NCBI GenBank assembly: GCA_963850415.1
Contig: CAWKLE010000002.1
Coordinates: 434,001-498,000 of the forward strand
DNA: 64,000 bases
Direction: 5' to 3'
Source: VAXT01 sp963850415
Lineage (GTDB): Bacteria; Actinomycetota; Thermoleophilia; Gaiellales; Gaiellaceae
The stretch's first letter is position 1. Each line of letters opens with the position of its first letter. A program made the position numbers and the translations under genes. The notes under the pieces are model-generated. The model was not told the DNA's origin. It did no database searches and saw only the letters and a list, made by a program, of their open reading frames with translations. Positions 1 through 7,187 of this stretch are shown here, in pieces.

Positions 1-564
1 GTTGCGGGCGGAGTGGCCCACTCCCGTACGCTCGCGCCGGGACGGCGGTTCGTGCGTTGGCTGGCGCTGCCGATCCCGGTGTGGTTGCTCTTCAATGCCA
101 ATCTTGCGGCCTGGCACGTTCGCGGCGCCTACGACCTGACGTTGAGCAATCCCGCCGTCCACTACCTCGAGCATCTCTCGTTCATCGCCTTCGGAGTCCT
201 GTTCTGGGCACAGATGGTCGACTCGCCGCCGTTTCGGTCACGGCTCGATCCCTTTGGTCGCGCGGCTTACGCGGCCGCCGGCGCAGTGGCGATGTGGATC
301 CTGGCCGTGATCCTCGAGCTCGCCGCGCACCCCCTGTACCCGGCCTATGCGGTGCTCCCGCACCGTCCGGGCGGCCTGAGTGCGCTGAACGATCAGCAGC
401 TCGCCGGCGGCGTGATGCTCGGCCCGGGCTCGATTCCATTGGCGATCGTCATCTTCCTCGGCTTGTACCGGTGGCTCGACGACGAGAACGCCACTGAGCA
501 AGGCCGTCCAGGGCGAGCCCGCGGCCGACGGGCCGCCCTACCGGCCGCGGGGCGGACGTCTTAA
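1..564 (+). CDS. CtaG-like cytochrome c oxidase assembly membrane protein (5' partial)
   Basis: The frame is open at the left edge, so the N-terminus is missing; 187 residues are visible. The sequence resembles the C-terminal half of the Caa3/CtaG family: an N-A-x-x-WH segment near residue 30, an AVHYLEH motif followed by a helix near residues 50-65, and a DQQLAGG motif near residue 130 ahead of a last membrane helix. At least four hydrophobic segments are visible. Family members assist copper insertion into, or assembly of, heme-copper oxidase at the membrane. The downstream cytochrome c maturation genes fit this role. The tail after residue 160 is Arg/Gly/Ala-rich and probably not structured. 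The family call is from memory of its motifs. Confidence 0.65.
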   Translation, partial: VAGGVAHSRTLAPGRRFVRWLALPIPVWLLFNANLAAWHVRGAYDLTLSNPAVHYLEHLSFIAFGVLFWAQMVDSPPFRSRLDPFGRAAYAAAGAVAMWILAVILELAAHPLYPAYAVLPHRPGGLSALNDQQLAGGVMLGPGSIPLAIVIFLGLYRWLDDENATEQGRPGRARGRRAALPAAGRTS

Positions 565-627
565 CCTGAGGGGCCTCGAGGCCGTGGGGCTCTTCCTGCT
601 CTCGGTAGGAGCAGTGCGACTCCGGGC

Positions 628-633
628 TAGACT
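628..633 (+). promoter_or_regulatory. -10 element (TAGACT) for ccmE, leaderless spacing
   Basis: TAGACT fits the TANNNT consensus and lies 7 nt before the GTG at 641. Transcription would then begin at the start codon. No convincing -35 was seen. Confidence 0.45.
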
Positions 634-640
634 CTTACGC

Positions 641-1030
641 GTGGCTCGCCCAAGCCCGGTTCGGCTCGTCGTTGCGCTGTCCGTCGCTGCCGCGCTGGCG
701 ATCTTCCTGCTCTACGTGTCGGTCACCGGCGGCACGCCGTCGATCCAGCCGAGCCAGCTGCACGGCCGGAAGGGCGAGGTCGCCCTCGTCGGCAAGGTGA
801 CCGGATCGCCTGCCGGGGACGCGCACTCGGACGGGCTGCGGTTCCGGATCCGGGACGTCTCCGGTGCAACGAGCGTGCCGGTGGTCTACACGGGCTCCGT
901 GCCGGACCTGTTCAAGCCGGGGCGCGAGGTTCGCGTCGAAGGCAAGCTGCGCGACGGTGTCTTCGTGGCCAAAAGGGACTCGCTCCGCACGAAGTGCCCC
1001 TCGAAGTACACGACTAAGAAGAGCACGTAA
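641..1030 (+). CDS. ccmE: Cytochrome c maturation protein CcmE (heme chaperone, CxxxY type)
   Basis: 129 residues with one N-terminal membrane anchor (about residues 9-25) and an OB-fold periplasmic domain, including the family signature VVYTG-x-x-PDLFKPG (residues about 78-92) and VEGKL. CcmE carries heme covalently and passes it to CcmF for attachment to apocytochrome c. The heme-binding motif near the C-terminus reads KCPSKY, a Cys-x-x-x-Tyr, instead of the His-x-x-x-Tyr of E. coli; the Cys form is known in some archaea and sulfate reducers. GTG 641 was chosen over an upstream in-frame start at 584 because a -10 element sits just before it and the protein then begins right at the anchor. 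The TAA stop shares one base with the ATG of ccmF. Confidence 0.88.
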   Translation: MARPSPVRLVVALSVAAALAIFLLYVSVTGGTPSIQPSQLHGRKGEVALVGKVTGSPAGDAHSDGLRFRIRDVSGATSVPVVYTGSVPDLFKPGREVRVEGKLRDGVFVAKRDSLRTKCPSKYTTKKST

Positions 1031-3024
1031 TGCCTGAGCTCGGGCGCGCGGCGCTGGTGCTCTGCCTCGGCCTTGCGCTCTACGCGCTGGCGGCCGGCGG
1101 TTATGCGGCCGCGGCGCGGAAGCGGCGGCTCGCGCGATCTGCTCAGAACGCGCTCTTCGCGGCCTTCGCCTCGACGGTCGTGGCGGCGATCGTCCTGCTC
1201 GTGGCGCTGCTCAGGCACGACTTCTCGTTCACGTACGTCGCCGAGCACACGAGCCGCCGGCTGCCCACGCCGTACACGATCTCCGCCTTCTGGGGCGGCC
1301 AGGAAGGGTCGCTCCTGCTCTGGCTGCTCGTCCTCACGGGCCTCTCCACGCTGGCGGTCGTGCTCGCCCGGCGAAACGCCGCCGACCTCGTTGCCTGGGT
1401 CGTCCCCGTGCTGGCCGGGGTCGCGAGCTTCTTCGCGTTCATGCTCGTCGCCGTCTCGAGCCCGTTCGCGACCCAGGCCGCGCCCACGGACGGCGCCGGG
1501 CTCAACCCGAGCCTCCAGAACCCGTACATGATGATCCACCCGCCCTGTCTGTATCTGGGCTACGTCGGGCTGACGATCCCGTTCGCGTTCGCGATGGGCG
1601 CGCTCCTCTCGCGGCGCGCCGACGAGCTCTGGATCGTGCTCACGCGGCGCTGGACGCTCTTCGCGTGGACGGCGCTCGGCATCGGGCAGCTCCTCGGCGC
1701 GCACTGGGCCTACGTCGAGGTGGGCTGGGGCGGCTACTACGCGTGGGATCCGGTGGAGAACGCAGCGCTTATGCCCTGGCTCGCCGCGACCGCGTTCCTG
1801 CACTCGGTGATGATCCAGGAGAAGCGGGGCATGCTCAAGGTGTGGAACGTCCTGCTCGTCACGCTCGCCTTCTGTCTGGCGCTCTTCGGGACCTTCCTGA
1901 CCCGGTCCGGAGTCGTCAGCTCGATCCACTCGTTCACGCAGAGCCCGCTCGGGGGGTGGTTCCTCGGTTTCATCTGCCTGGTCGCGATCGGGTCGCTCGC
2001 GCTCATCCTCAACCGCCTGCCGCTGCTGCGCTCGAAGACACGGATGGAGTCGCTCGTCTCGCGCGAGGCGACGTTCCTCTACAACAACCTGCTGCTCGTG
2101 GCGCTCTGCCTGACGATCCTCTGGGGGGTCATCTTCCCGATCCTGACCGAGGCCGTCCGCGGCGAACAGATCACGGTCAGCGGGCCGTACTACAACTTCT
2201 TCCTGCGGATCTTCGGGCTGCCACTCCTTCTGCTGATGGGGATCGGCCCGCTCGTCGCGTGGCGTCGCGCCTCGCTGCGCTCGCTCGGCCGGAGCTTCGC
2301 GTGGCCCGCCGGGATGGCGCTCGCCGTGGGGTTCGTTCTGCTCCTCCTCGGCGCGGGCTCGTCCTGGATCGGGCTGCTCGCCTACACGTTCGCGGCGTTC
2401 GTGCTCGGCTCGATCGGCTACGAGTTCGTCCGTGGAACCCGGGCGCGCCACGCGCTCACCGGCGGGCCCTGGCTCGCGGCGTTCTCGGAGCTCGTCGCGC
2501 GCAACCGGCGCCGCTACGGCGGCTACATCGTCCACGCGGCGATCGTCCTGCTCGCGATCGGGGTCGTCGGCTCGAACGCCTACGACAAGGTCCGCGAGCA
2601 GACGCTCTCGCCCGGCCAGACGATGGCAATCGGCCACTACGGCGTCACGTACAAGGAGCTCGTGCGGCGGCAGGGCGCGAACGACACCGAGTTCCGGGCG
2701 CTGCTCGACGTCCGCAAGAACGGGAACCGGATCGGCACGCTCGAGTCGGGCAAGAACTCGTACCCCGCAGAGCAACAGACCTCGAACGAAGTCGGCATTC
2801 GCACCGACTACCTGACCGGCGAGGACCTGTTCGTGATCACCGACCAGATCAACCCCAACGGGACGATCGCGTTCAAGATCCTCGTCAAGCCGCTCGTCAA
2901 CCTGATCTGGCTCGCCGGGATCGTGTTCCTGATCGGCTCGCTCGTCGCGCTGTGGCCGAGCGCCGTCGAGCAGCGGCGGCTCGCGGACCGCTACCGCGAG
3001 CTCCGGGCGTACGCGCGGGCATGA
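1030..3024 (+). CDS. ccmF: Heme lyase CcmF (cytochrome c-type biogenesis)
   Basis: 664 residues, the usual CcmF length, with about 14 hydrophobic segments. The tryptophan-rich WWD-type heme-handling motif is clear (GWGGYYAWDPVENAALMPW, about residues 233-251), as are conserved histidine segments such as HPPCLYLGY (about 170) and the FLTRSGV segment (about 289). CcmF takes heme from CcmE and attaches it to the CxxCH motif of apocytochrome c outside the membrane. It overlaps ccmE by one base and its TGA overlaps the next ATG (ATGA), so the three genes are translationally coupled. The ccmABC genes are not in the window and may lie to the left. Confidence 0.95.
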   Translation: MPELGRAALVLCLGLALYALAAGGYAAAARKRRLARSAQNALFAAFASTVVAAIVLLVALLRHDFSFTYVAEHTSRRLPTPYTISAFWGGQEGSLLLWLLVLTGLSTLAVVLARRNAADLVAWVVPVLAGVASFFAFMLVAVSSPFATQAAPTDGAGLNPSLQNPYMMIHPPCLYLGYVGLTIPFAFAMGALLSRRADELWIVLTRRWTLFAWTALGIGQLLGAHWAYVEVGWGGYYAWDPVENAALMPWLAATAFLHSVMIQEKRGMLKVWNVLLVTLAFCLALFGTFLTRSGVVSSIHSFTQSPLGGWFLGFICLVAIGSLALILNRLPLLRSKTRMESLVSREATFLYNNLLLVALCLTILWGVIFPILTEAVRGEQITVSGPYYNFFLRIFGLPLLLLMGIGPLVAWRRASLRSLGRSFAWPAGMALAVGFVLLLLGAGSSWIGLLAYTFAAFVLGSIGYEFVRGTRARHALTGGPWLAAFSELVARNRRRYGGYIVHAAIVLLAIGVVGSNAYDKVREQTLSPGQTMAIGHYGVTYKELVRRQGANDTEFRALLDVRKNGNRIGTLESGKNSYPAEQQTSNEVGIRTDYLTGEDLFVITDQINPNGTIAFKILVKPLVNLIWLAGIVFLIGSLVALWPSAVEQRRLADRYRELRAYARA

Positions 3025-3350
3025 CCGCGGTCGCGCTCGCCTTCGGGGCGGTGCTCGCATGCGCGTGCGTGCTGTTCGTCGCGCTCCCGTTCCTGCGTGA
3101 GCCGGATCCGGCCGAGGACCGGCTGGACGAGCCGGGCGCACTCGAAAAGCGGGCGCTCGAGCTCGCGGAGGAGAAGGACCGTGCCCTGAGCGCGCTCAAG
3201 GAGCTCGAGTTCGACCACCGCACCGGCAAGATCTCGGACGAGGACTACCGCGAGCTGATCGGCCCGCTGCGCCTGCGGGTCGCCGAGGCGTTGCGTGCAT
3301 TGGAGCCGCAAGCGGAGTCGACGGAGGAGCGTGTCCGTGCGACGAGCTAG
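3021..3350 (+). CDS. Short CcmI/CycH-like membrane protein
   Basis: 109 residues: one N-terminal membrane helix (about 3-22) followed by a charged helical region with the pattern LAEEKDRALSALKELEFDHRTGKISDEDY (split here as LAEEKDRALSALKE and LEFDHRTGKISDEDY). That pattern is typical of the N-terminal part of CcmI/CycH, the apocytochrome-binding subunit of the heme lyase complex. The TPR region of long CcmI proteins is absent, as in many actinobacterial versions. The ATG overlaps the ccmF stop by four bases, which supports a role in the same complex. The catalytic thioredoxin-type CcmH is not seen. Confidence 0.7.
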   Translation: MTAVALAFGAVLACACVLFVALPFLREPDPAEDRLDEPGALEKRALELAEEKDRALSALKELEFDHRTGKISDEDYRELIGPLRLRVAEALRALEPQAESTEERVRATS

Positions 3351-4185
3351 CTGTCAGGCGTGCGGGGCGAAGCTGCCCGCGAAGAGCAAGTTCTGCCCCG
3401 AGTGCGGGACCGCCGTCGCCTCCGGGGACACCGTCGTGGAGGAGATCCCGCCGACCGAGGACGGCCCGACCCCCGTCCAGCCACACGTCTCCGAGCGGCG
3501 CTACTTCGGCGTCCCGCCGGCGCGCTTCCTGCTCGGGCTCGGGGTCGTGGGCATGATCGGCGCGATCGCGCTGTTCGCGACCGGGCTCTGGCCGTGGGGC
3601 CTGATCGTGCTTGGAGTGTCGCTCTTCCTGGTCACCGGCTTCATCTCGGCGGAACGACACGGTCCGGCTGAGGAGTGGCCCGCGTCTCGTGCCTTCGCCT
3701 CGGTTCGGTCTCGGGCCGGGGTGGCGAAGGAGACTGTCGCGGCCCACGGAGGTGCGAGGATCGAGCTCGCACGGCTGAGGCGCGACGCGAGCGGTCTCGC
3801 GCGCCGGCGCAGCGAATGTGCGCGGGAGCTGGGCGAGGCCGTGTACGCGAAAAACACGACGGCAACGAAGGAGCTGAAGGAGCGGATGAAGGAGATCGAC
3901 GACGAGCTGGCAACGAAGGAGGCCCAGATGGCCACGGTGACAATCGACGCGCAGGAACGGGTCGGCAAGGCGAAGCTCCAGGTCCAGACGACCCGGGTCG
4001 TGGCGGAAGAGCGCCCGGAAGAGACGCCCGGGCCGGTGCCGGTCCCGGAGCCCTTCCCGCCGCCGGACGAGGGCCAGCCGCCCGAGCCGGCGCAGGTCCC
4101 GGAGCCGTATCCGCCCCCGGACGAGGGTGACCGTCCGCAGCTGCCCGAGATCCCGGAGCCGGGCCCGCAGCAGCGCACCGGTTAG
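3337..4185 (+). CDS. Zinc-ribbon membrane protein with coiled coil and proline-rich tail
   Basis: 282 residues. An N-terminal double-CxxC zinc ribbon (CQACG ... CPECG, about residues 5-23) is followed by two hydrophobic segments (about 52-95), a Lys/Glu-rich coiled-coil stretch (about 125-205) and a C-terminal tail with two PEP(F/Y)PPPDEG repeats. I do not recognise a function; such proteins are common and uncharacterised in this group. GTG 3337 is preferred because GGAGG at 3323-3327 is then well spaced; GTG 3331 is the alternative. It overlaps the end of the CcmI-like gene by 14 nt, so it may belong to the cytochrome maturation operon. Confidence 0.65.
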   Translation: MRRASCQACGAKLPAKSKFCPECGTAVASGDTVVEEIPPTEDGPTPVQPHVSERRYFGVPPARFLLGLGVVGMIGAIALFATGLWPWGLIVLGVSLFLVTGFISAERHGPAEEWPASRAFASVRSRAGVAKETVAAHGGARIELARLRRDASGLARRRSECARELGEAVYAKNTTATKELKERMKEIDDELATKEAQMATVTIDAQERVGKAKLQVQTTRVVAEERPEETPGPVPVPEPFPPPDEGQPPEPAQVPEPYPPPDEGDRPQLPEIPEPGPQQRTG

Positions 4186-4205
4186 GGTCCATCCGAAGAA
4201 CCCGC

Positions 4206-4211
4206 TAAAAT
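4206..4211 (+). promoter_or_regulatory. -10 element (TAAAAT) upstream of the M23 peptidase gene
   Basis: TAAAAT lies 57 nt before the ATG at 4269. The short leader contains a GAAGGA ribosome-binding site at 4255-4260. The leader is too short for a c-di-AMP riboswitch of the kind found before many actinobacterial cell-wall hydrolase genes. Confidence 0.4.
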
Positions 4212-4268
4212 CCAGCGACTTTTGCATCCGGGCAGGGACGTTTTGCCCTGTCACGAAGGACTCCCCAG

Positions 4269-5426
4269 ATGCCCCGTCGCCTCCTTCTCGCCTCCCTCGT
4301 CTGCCTCATGGTCTTGCTGCCGGCCGCATTCGGGACCCCGGCGCACGCGGACCGGATCCAGTCGCTCCAGGGGAAGATCGCGGACGCCCAGGTGCAGGAA
4401 CAGCGCCTCCAGTCGGACATCGGCTCGATCGAGAGCCGGATCAGGACGCTCGAGTCGCAGGTCGGCGGAGTCTCGACGCGGCTCGATGCGCTCGAGCACG
4501 ACCTTCTTCTGCAGCAGGAGCGGCTGAACCGGATCCGGCGGCTCTACCAGTTCCAGACACAGCAGCTGGACTTCTTTTCGCACGAGTACAACGTCTCCGT
4601 CGACCGGCTGAATGTTCGCCTGATCGAGATGTACGAGTCCGATCAGCCGTCGACGCTCGACGTCCTCATGTCGTCCAGCAGCCTGGGCGACTTCCTGGAG
4701 CAGGTCGACTACGTCCGCGACATCGGCTCACAGGACGCCGTCATCGCGACGCAGGTGCACGGCGCGAAGGACCGGTGGCATGCGGCACGCGCCAAGACCG
4801 CGGTGACGAAGAAGAAGGTCGAGACCGTCACGCGCACGATCGCCGTCAGGACGTCCGAGGTGCGCGCTGAAAAACAGCGCCTGCTGATCAGCGAGAAAGG
4901 CCTGGCCGCGGTTCGCGGACGGAAGAAGTCACGGCTGGCCTCGGTCCAGGAGAGCAAGGCCGAGTACCTGCACGAGGTCGTCGGGCTGCAGGCTGCGAGC
5001 AGCCAGGTGACCGCGCGGCTCCAATCGACGGCCTCTTCGAGCTACAGCTCCACGCCGTCCTCGAGCGGGCTGATCTGGCCGGTCAACGGACCGGTCGTCA
5101 GCGGCTTCGGCATGCGCTGGGGCCGCATGCACGAGGGCATCGACATCGGCGTCGGCTACGGAACGCCGATTCACGCGGCCGCGAGCGGGACCGTCGTCTT
5201 CTCGGGCTGGATGGACGGCTACGGCAATTTCGTGATCATCGACCACGGCGGCGGCCTGGCGACCGCCTACGGGCACCAGTCCGCGATCGCAGTCGGCGGC
5301 GGACAGAGCGTCTCGCAGGGCCAGGTGATCGGTTACGTGGGTTGCACGGGACACTGCTTCGGACCGCACTTGCACTTCGAGGTGCGGATCAACGGGTCCC
5401 CGGTCGACCCGCTCGGATACCTCTAG
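4269..5426 (+). CDS. Secreted M23 family metallopeptidase with N-terminal coiled coil (EnvC/PcsB-like layout)
   Basis: 385 residues with a signal peptide (about 1-27, AHA cleavage-like end), two long coiled-coil blocks (about 30-110 and 165-250) separated by a Ser-rich conserved patch (VLMSSSSLGDFLEQ), then a C-terminal LytM domain. Zinc ligands are visible in HEGID (first His and Asp), in the H of AYGH and in GPHLHFE. The enzyme should cut peptidoglycan peptide cross-links outside the membrane, and the coiled coil suggests control by a division partner, as for EnvC or PcsB. It ends four bases into the convergent hpt gene. Two extra cysteines (GCTGHC) near the active site could form a disulfide. 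Confidence 0.9.
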   Translation: MPRRLLLASLVCLMVLLPAAFGTPAHADRIQSLQGKIADAQVQEQRLQSDIGSIESRIRTLESQVGGVSTRLDALEHDLLLQQERLNRIRRLYQFQTQQLDFFSHEYNVSVDRLNVRLIEMYESDQPSTLDVLMSSSSLGDFLEQVDYVRDIGSQDAVIATQVHGAKDRWHAARAKTAVTKKKVETVTRTIAVRTSEVRAEKQRLLISEKGLAAVRGRKKSRLASVQESKAEYLHEVVGLQAASSQVTARLQSTASSSYSSTPSSSGLIWPVNGPVVSGFGMRWGRMHEGIDIGVGYGTPIHAAASGTVVFSGWMDGYGNFVIIDHGGGLATAYGHQSAIAVGGGQSVSQGQVIGYVGCTGHCFGPHLHFEVRINGSPVDPLGYL

Positions 5427-5956
5427 GAAGCGCCCCGGGCCAAATGCAGGTCCGGCAGGTGGCGATAGCGCTCGTCCAGGTCGAAGCCGTAGCCGACGAA
5501 GAACTCGTCCGGGACGGTGAAGCCGACGTAATGCACGGGCAGGTCGTCGACGAGGCGGCGGTACGGCCGATCGAGGAACGTGACCGCGGCCAGCGAGGCC
5601 GGCTCACGGAGCGAGAGCGTCCGGCACACGTAGTTCAGCGTCAGGCCCGTGTCGACGACGTCCTCGACGAGCAGCACGTCCCGGCCGGTGATCGCGGCAT
5701 CGAGGTCCTTGATCAGCCGCACGCCCGACTGCTTCGTCCTGCCCATGTAGCCGGCGAGCGCGATGAAGTCGATCGCGTGCGGGATCGGCACCGCCCGCGA
5801 GAGGTCGGCCAGGAAGAAGACGCTCGTCTTCAGCGACGAGACGAGGATCGGCTCGCGGCCCTCGTAGTCGCGCGCGATCTCGGCGCCGAGCTCGGACACG
5901 CGCGACCGGATCTCCTCGGCGCTGAGATAGACCTCGCCGAGCTCGTCGGGCCTTAT
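5423..5956 (-). CDS. hpt: Hypoxanthine phosphoribosyltransferase with apparent ATA start
   Basis: The reading frame encodes a normal-length HPRT (177 residues) if it begins at ATA 5956-5954. Family features are IARDYEG near residue 25, the SSLKTSV loop, the PRPP-binding signature LLVEDVVDTGLTL (about 95-107) and the C-terminal VGYGFDLDERYRHLPD. The enzyme salvages hypoxanthine and guanine to IMP and GMP. No ATG, GTG or TTG occurs at the expected start: the junction with the upstream gene reads ATAA, exactly where an ATGA start/stop overlap would be expected. The first ordinary start is GTG 5899, which would remove about 19 conserved residues. A single G-to-A change or base-call error would explain it. 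Confidence 0.85.
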   Translation of the reverse strand: MRPDELGEVYLSAEEIRSRVSELGAEIARDYEGREPILVSSLKTSVFFLADLSRAVPIPHAIDFIALAGYMGRTKQSGVRLIKDLDAAITGRDVLLVEDVVDTGLTLNYVCRTLSLREPASLAAVTFLDRPYRRLVDDLPVHYVGFTVPDEFFVGYGFDLDERYRHLPDLHLARGAS

Positions 5957-6381
5957 GAGGCGAGGTCGAGGTTGTATCGGTCTGCCAGGCGCTCGATGTC
6001 GCGCTTGTAGAAGAGCTTGACCTTGACGTCCGGGTAGCGCTCGCGGAGCTTCCGCAGCTTCCGGTTCTTCCTCGTCACGAGCGACTGCTTCATCACGGTC
6101 ACCTCGAGGTAGAGATCCTGATCCGGAAGGTAGAAGTCCGGCCTGAAGGCCTCGATCACGGTGCCGTCGTCCGCCTGCTCGAGCACGAACGTCCTCGGCT
6201 CGTACTCCCAGGGCACCCGGTAGTAGTCGAGCAGCTTTGCGCACTCGAGCTCCGCGTCGTTTGCGAAGCGCGGCGTCCCCACACCGCAATATGCCTGGAA
6301 ACCAGGCGTTTCTGAGGCCACGTCCAAAATGGTAGCAACGGCTTCGGATACGCCCTCAGGTCGGACGTACACTTCGACCAA
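5953..6381 (-). CDS. PD-(D/E)XK nuclease-like hypothetical protein
   Basis: 142 residues. The core reads RPDFYLPDQDLYLEVTVMKQ, close to the D ... E-x-T/K strand pair of PD-(D/E)XK nuclease folds, followed by a basic helix (TRKNRKLRKLRERYP) and a VKLFYKRD strand. This makes a nucleic-acid role likely but not proven. The start is taken as TTG 6381; GTG 6372 is an alternative. Its stop overlaps the presumed hpt start, so the two are probably cotranscribed. Its 5' end overlaps the 5' end of the divergent phosphoesterase gene, leaving no intergenic space. Confidence 0.6.
   Translation of the reverse strand: MVEVYVRPEGVSEAVATILDVASETPGFQAYCGVGTPRFANDAELECAKLLDYYRVPWEYEPRTFVLEQADDGTVIEAFRPDFYLPDQDLYLEVTVMKQSLVTRKNRKLRKLRERYPDVKVKLFYKRDIERLADRYNLDLAS
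6368..6373 (+). promoter_or_regulatory. -10 element (TACACT) for the phosphoesterase operon
   Basis: TACACT lies 7 nt before ATG 6381, so the message would begin at the start codon. The element sits inside the 5' coding region of the divergent nuclease-like gene. Confidence 0.45.
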
Positions 6382-7187
6382 TGCCGGACGCTGAGCGCAC
6401 CTTCACGATCGCGCACATCTCCGACATCCACTGCGGCGGGCCGCATTTCATGCCGAGCCTCATGGACCGGGCGATCGGGGAGATCAACGACCTCCAGCCG
6501 GACATCGTCATCTGCACGGGCGACCTGACGACGTTCGGGTTCAAGCAGGAGTTCGCCCAGGCAAAGTCCTACCTCGACCGGCTCGAGTGCGAGTCGCTCG
6601 TCGTCGTGCCCGGAAACCACGACTCGCGGAACGTCGGCTACATCCACTTCGAGCAGCTCTTCGGCTCGCGGAACTCCGTGCTGCACCGTGACGGCGTGTC
6701 CGTCGTCGCGATCGACTCGACCGAGCCGGACCTCGACCACGGCCAGATCGGCCGTGGTCGCTATCGGTGGATCGAGGAGCAGTTCGGGAGCGAGGAAGCG
6801 GATCTGAAGATCTTCGTCCTGCACCATCACCTGCTGCCGGTCCCGGGCACCGGGCGTGAGCGGAACGTCGTCTACGACGCGGGGGACGCGATCGAGTGCC
6901 TGCAGCGCGCGGGGGTCCACCTGGTGCTCTCCGGGCACAAGCACGTGCCCTACGCGTGGCGGCTCGAGGATCTCTTCATCGTCAACACCGGGACCGTCTC
7001 CTCGCTGCGGCTCCGGGGCAACACGAGGCCCTGTTACAACGTCGTCGAGATCGCCGGCTCGCACGTGGACGTCTGGCGCAAGTACCCGTTCCACGGGCAG
7101 GAGCGGATCATCCAGTTCTCGACGGAGACGCTCTCCTTCGAGAAGTACACGGGGCGGATCGAGTCGGAGGTGACGACGCAATCGTGA
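6381..7187 (+). CDS. Calcineurin-like metallophosphoesterase
   Basis: 268 residues with all metal-binding motifs of the family in order: DIH (about 15), GDLT (about 48), GNHD (about 78), HHH (about 155) and GHKH (about 193). These place two metal ions for hydrolysis of a phosphomonoester or diester; the closest well-known group is CpdA-like cyclic nucleotide phosphodiesterases. No signal peptide is seen, so it is cytosolic. It is the first gene of an operon with the cyclic 2,3-diphosphoglycerate genes, and its TGA overlaps the next GTG (GTGA). The substrate is unknown; hydrolysis of the cyclic product of the operon is a guess from context. Confidence 0.85.
   Translation: MPDAERTFTIAHISDIHCGGPHFMPSLMDRAIGEINDLQPDIVICTGDLTTFGFKQEFAQAKSYLDRLECESLVVVPGNHDSRNVGYIHFEQLFGSRNSVLHRDGVSVVAIDSTEPDLDHGQIGRGRYRWIEEQFGSEEADLKIFVLHHHLLPVPGTGRERNVVYDAGDAIECLQRAGVHLVLSGHKHVPYAWRLEDLFIVNTGTVSSLRLRGNTRPCYNVVEIAGSHVDVWRKYPFHGQERIIQFSTETLSFEKYTGRIESEVTTQS

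Noticed and set aside
886..3141. Very long open frame antisense to ccmF, and many similar antisense frames
   Set aside because: High GC leaves antisense frames open; the translation is Arg/Glu/Asp/Pro-rich with no domain, while the plus strand encodes a clear CcmF. The same applies to other long shadows, for example opposite SecDF, FtsI and MraY.
4186..4268. c-di-AMP riboswitch upstream of the M23 peptidase gene
   Set aside because: The space from the likely transcription start to the ATG is only about 50 nt, too short, and no ydaO-type motifs are visible.
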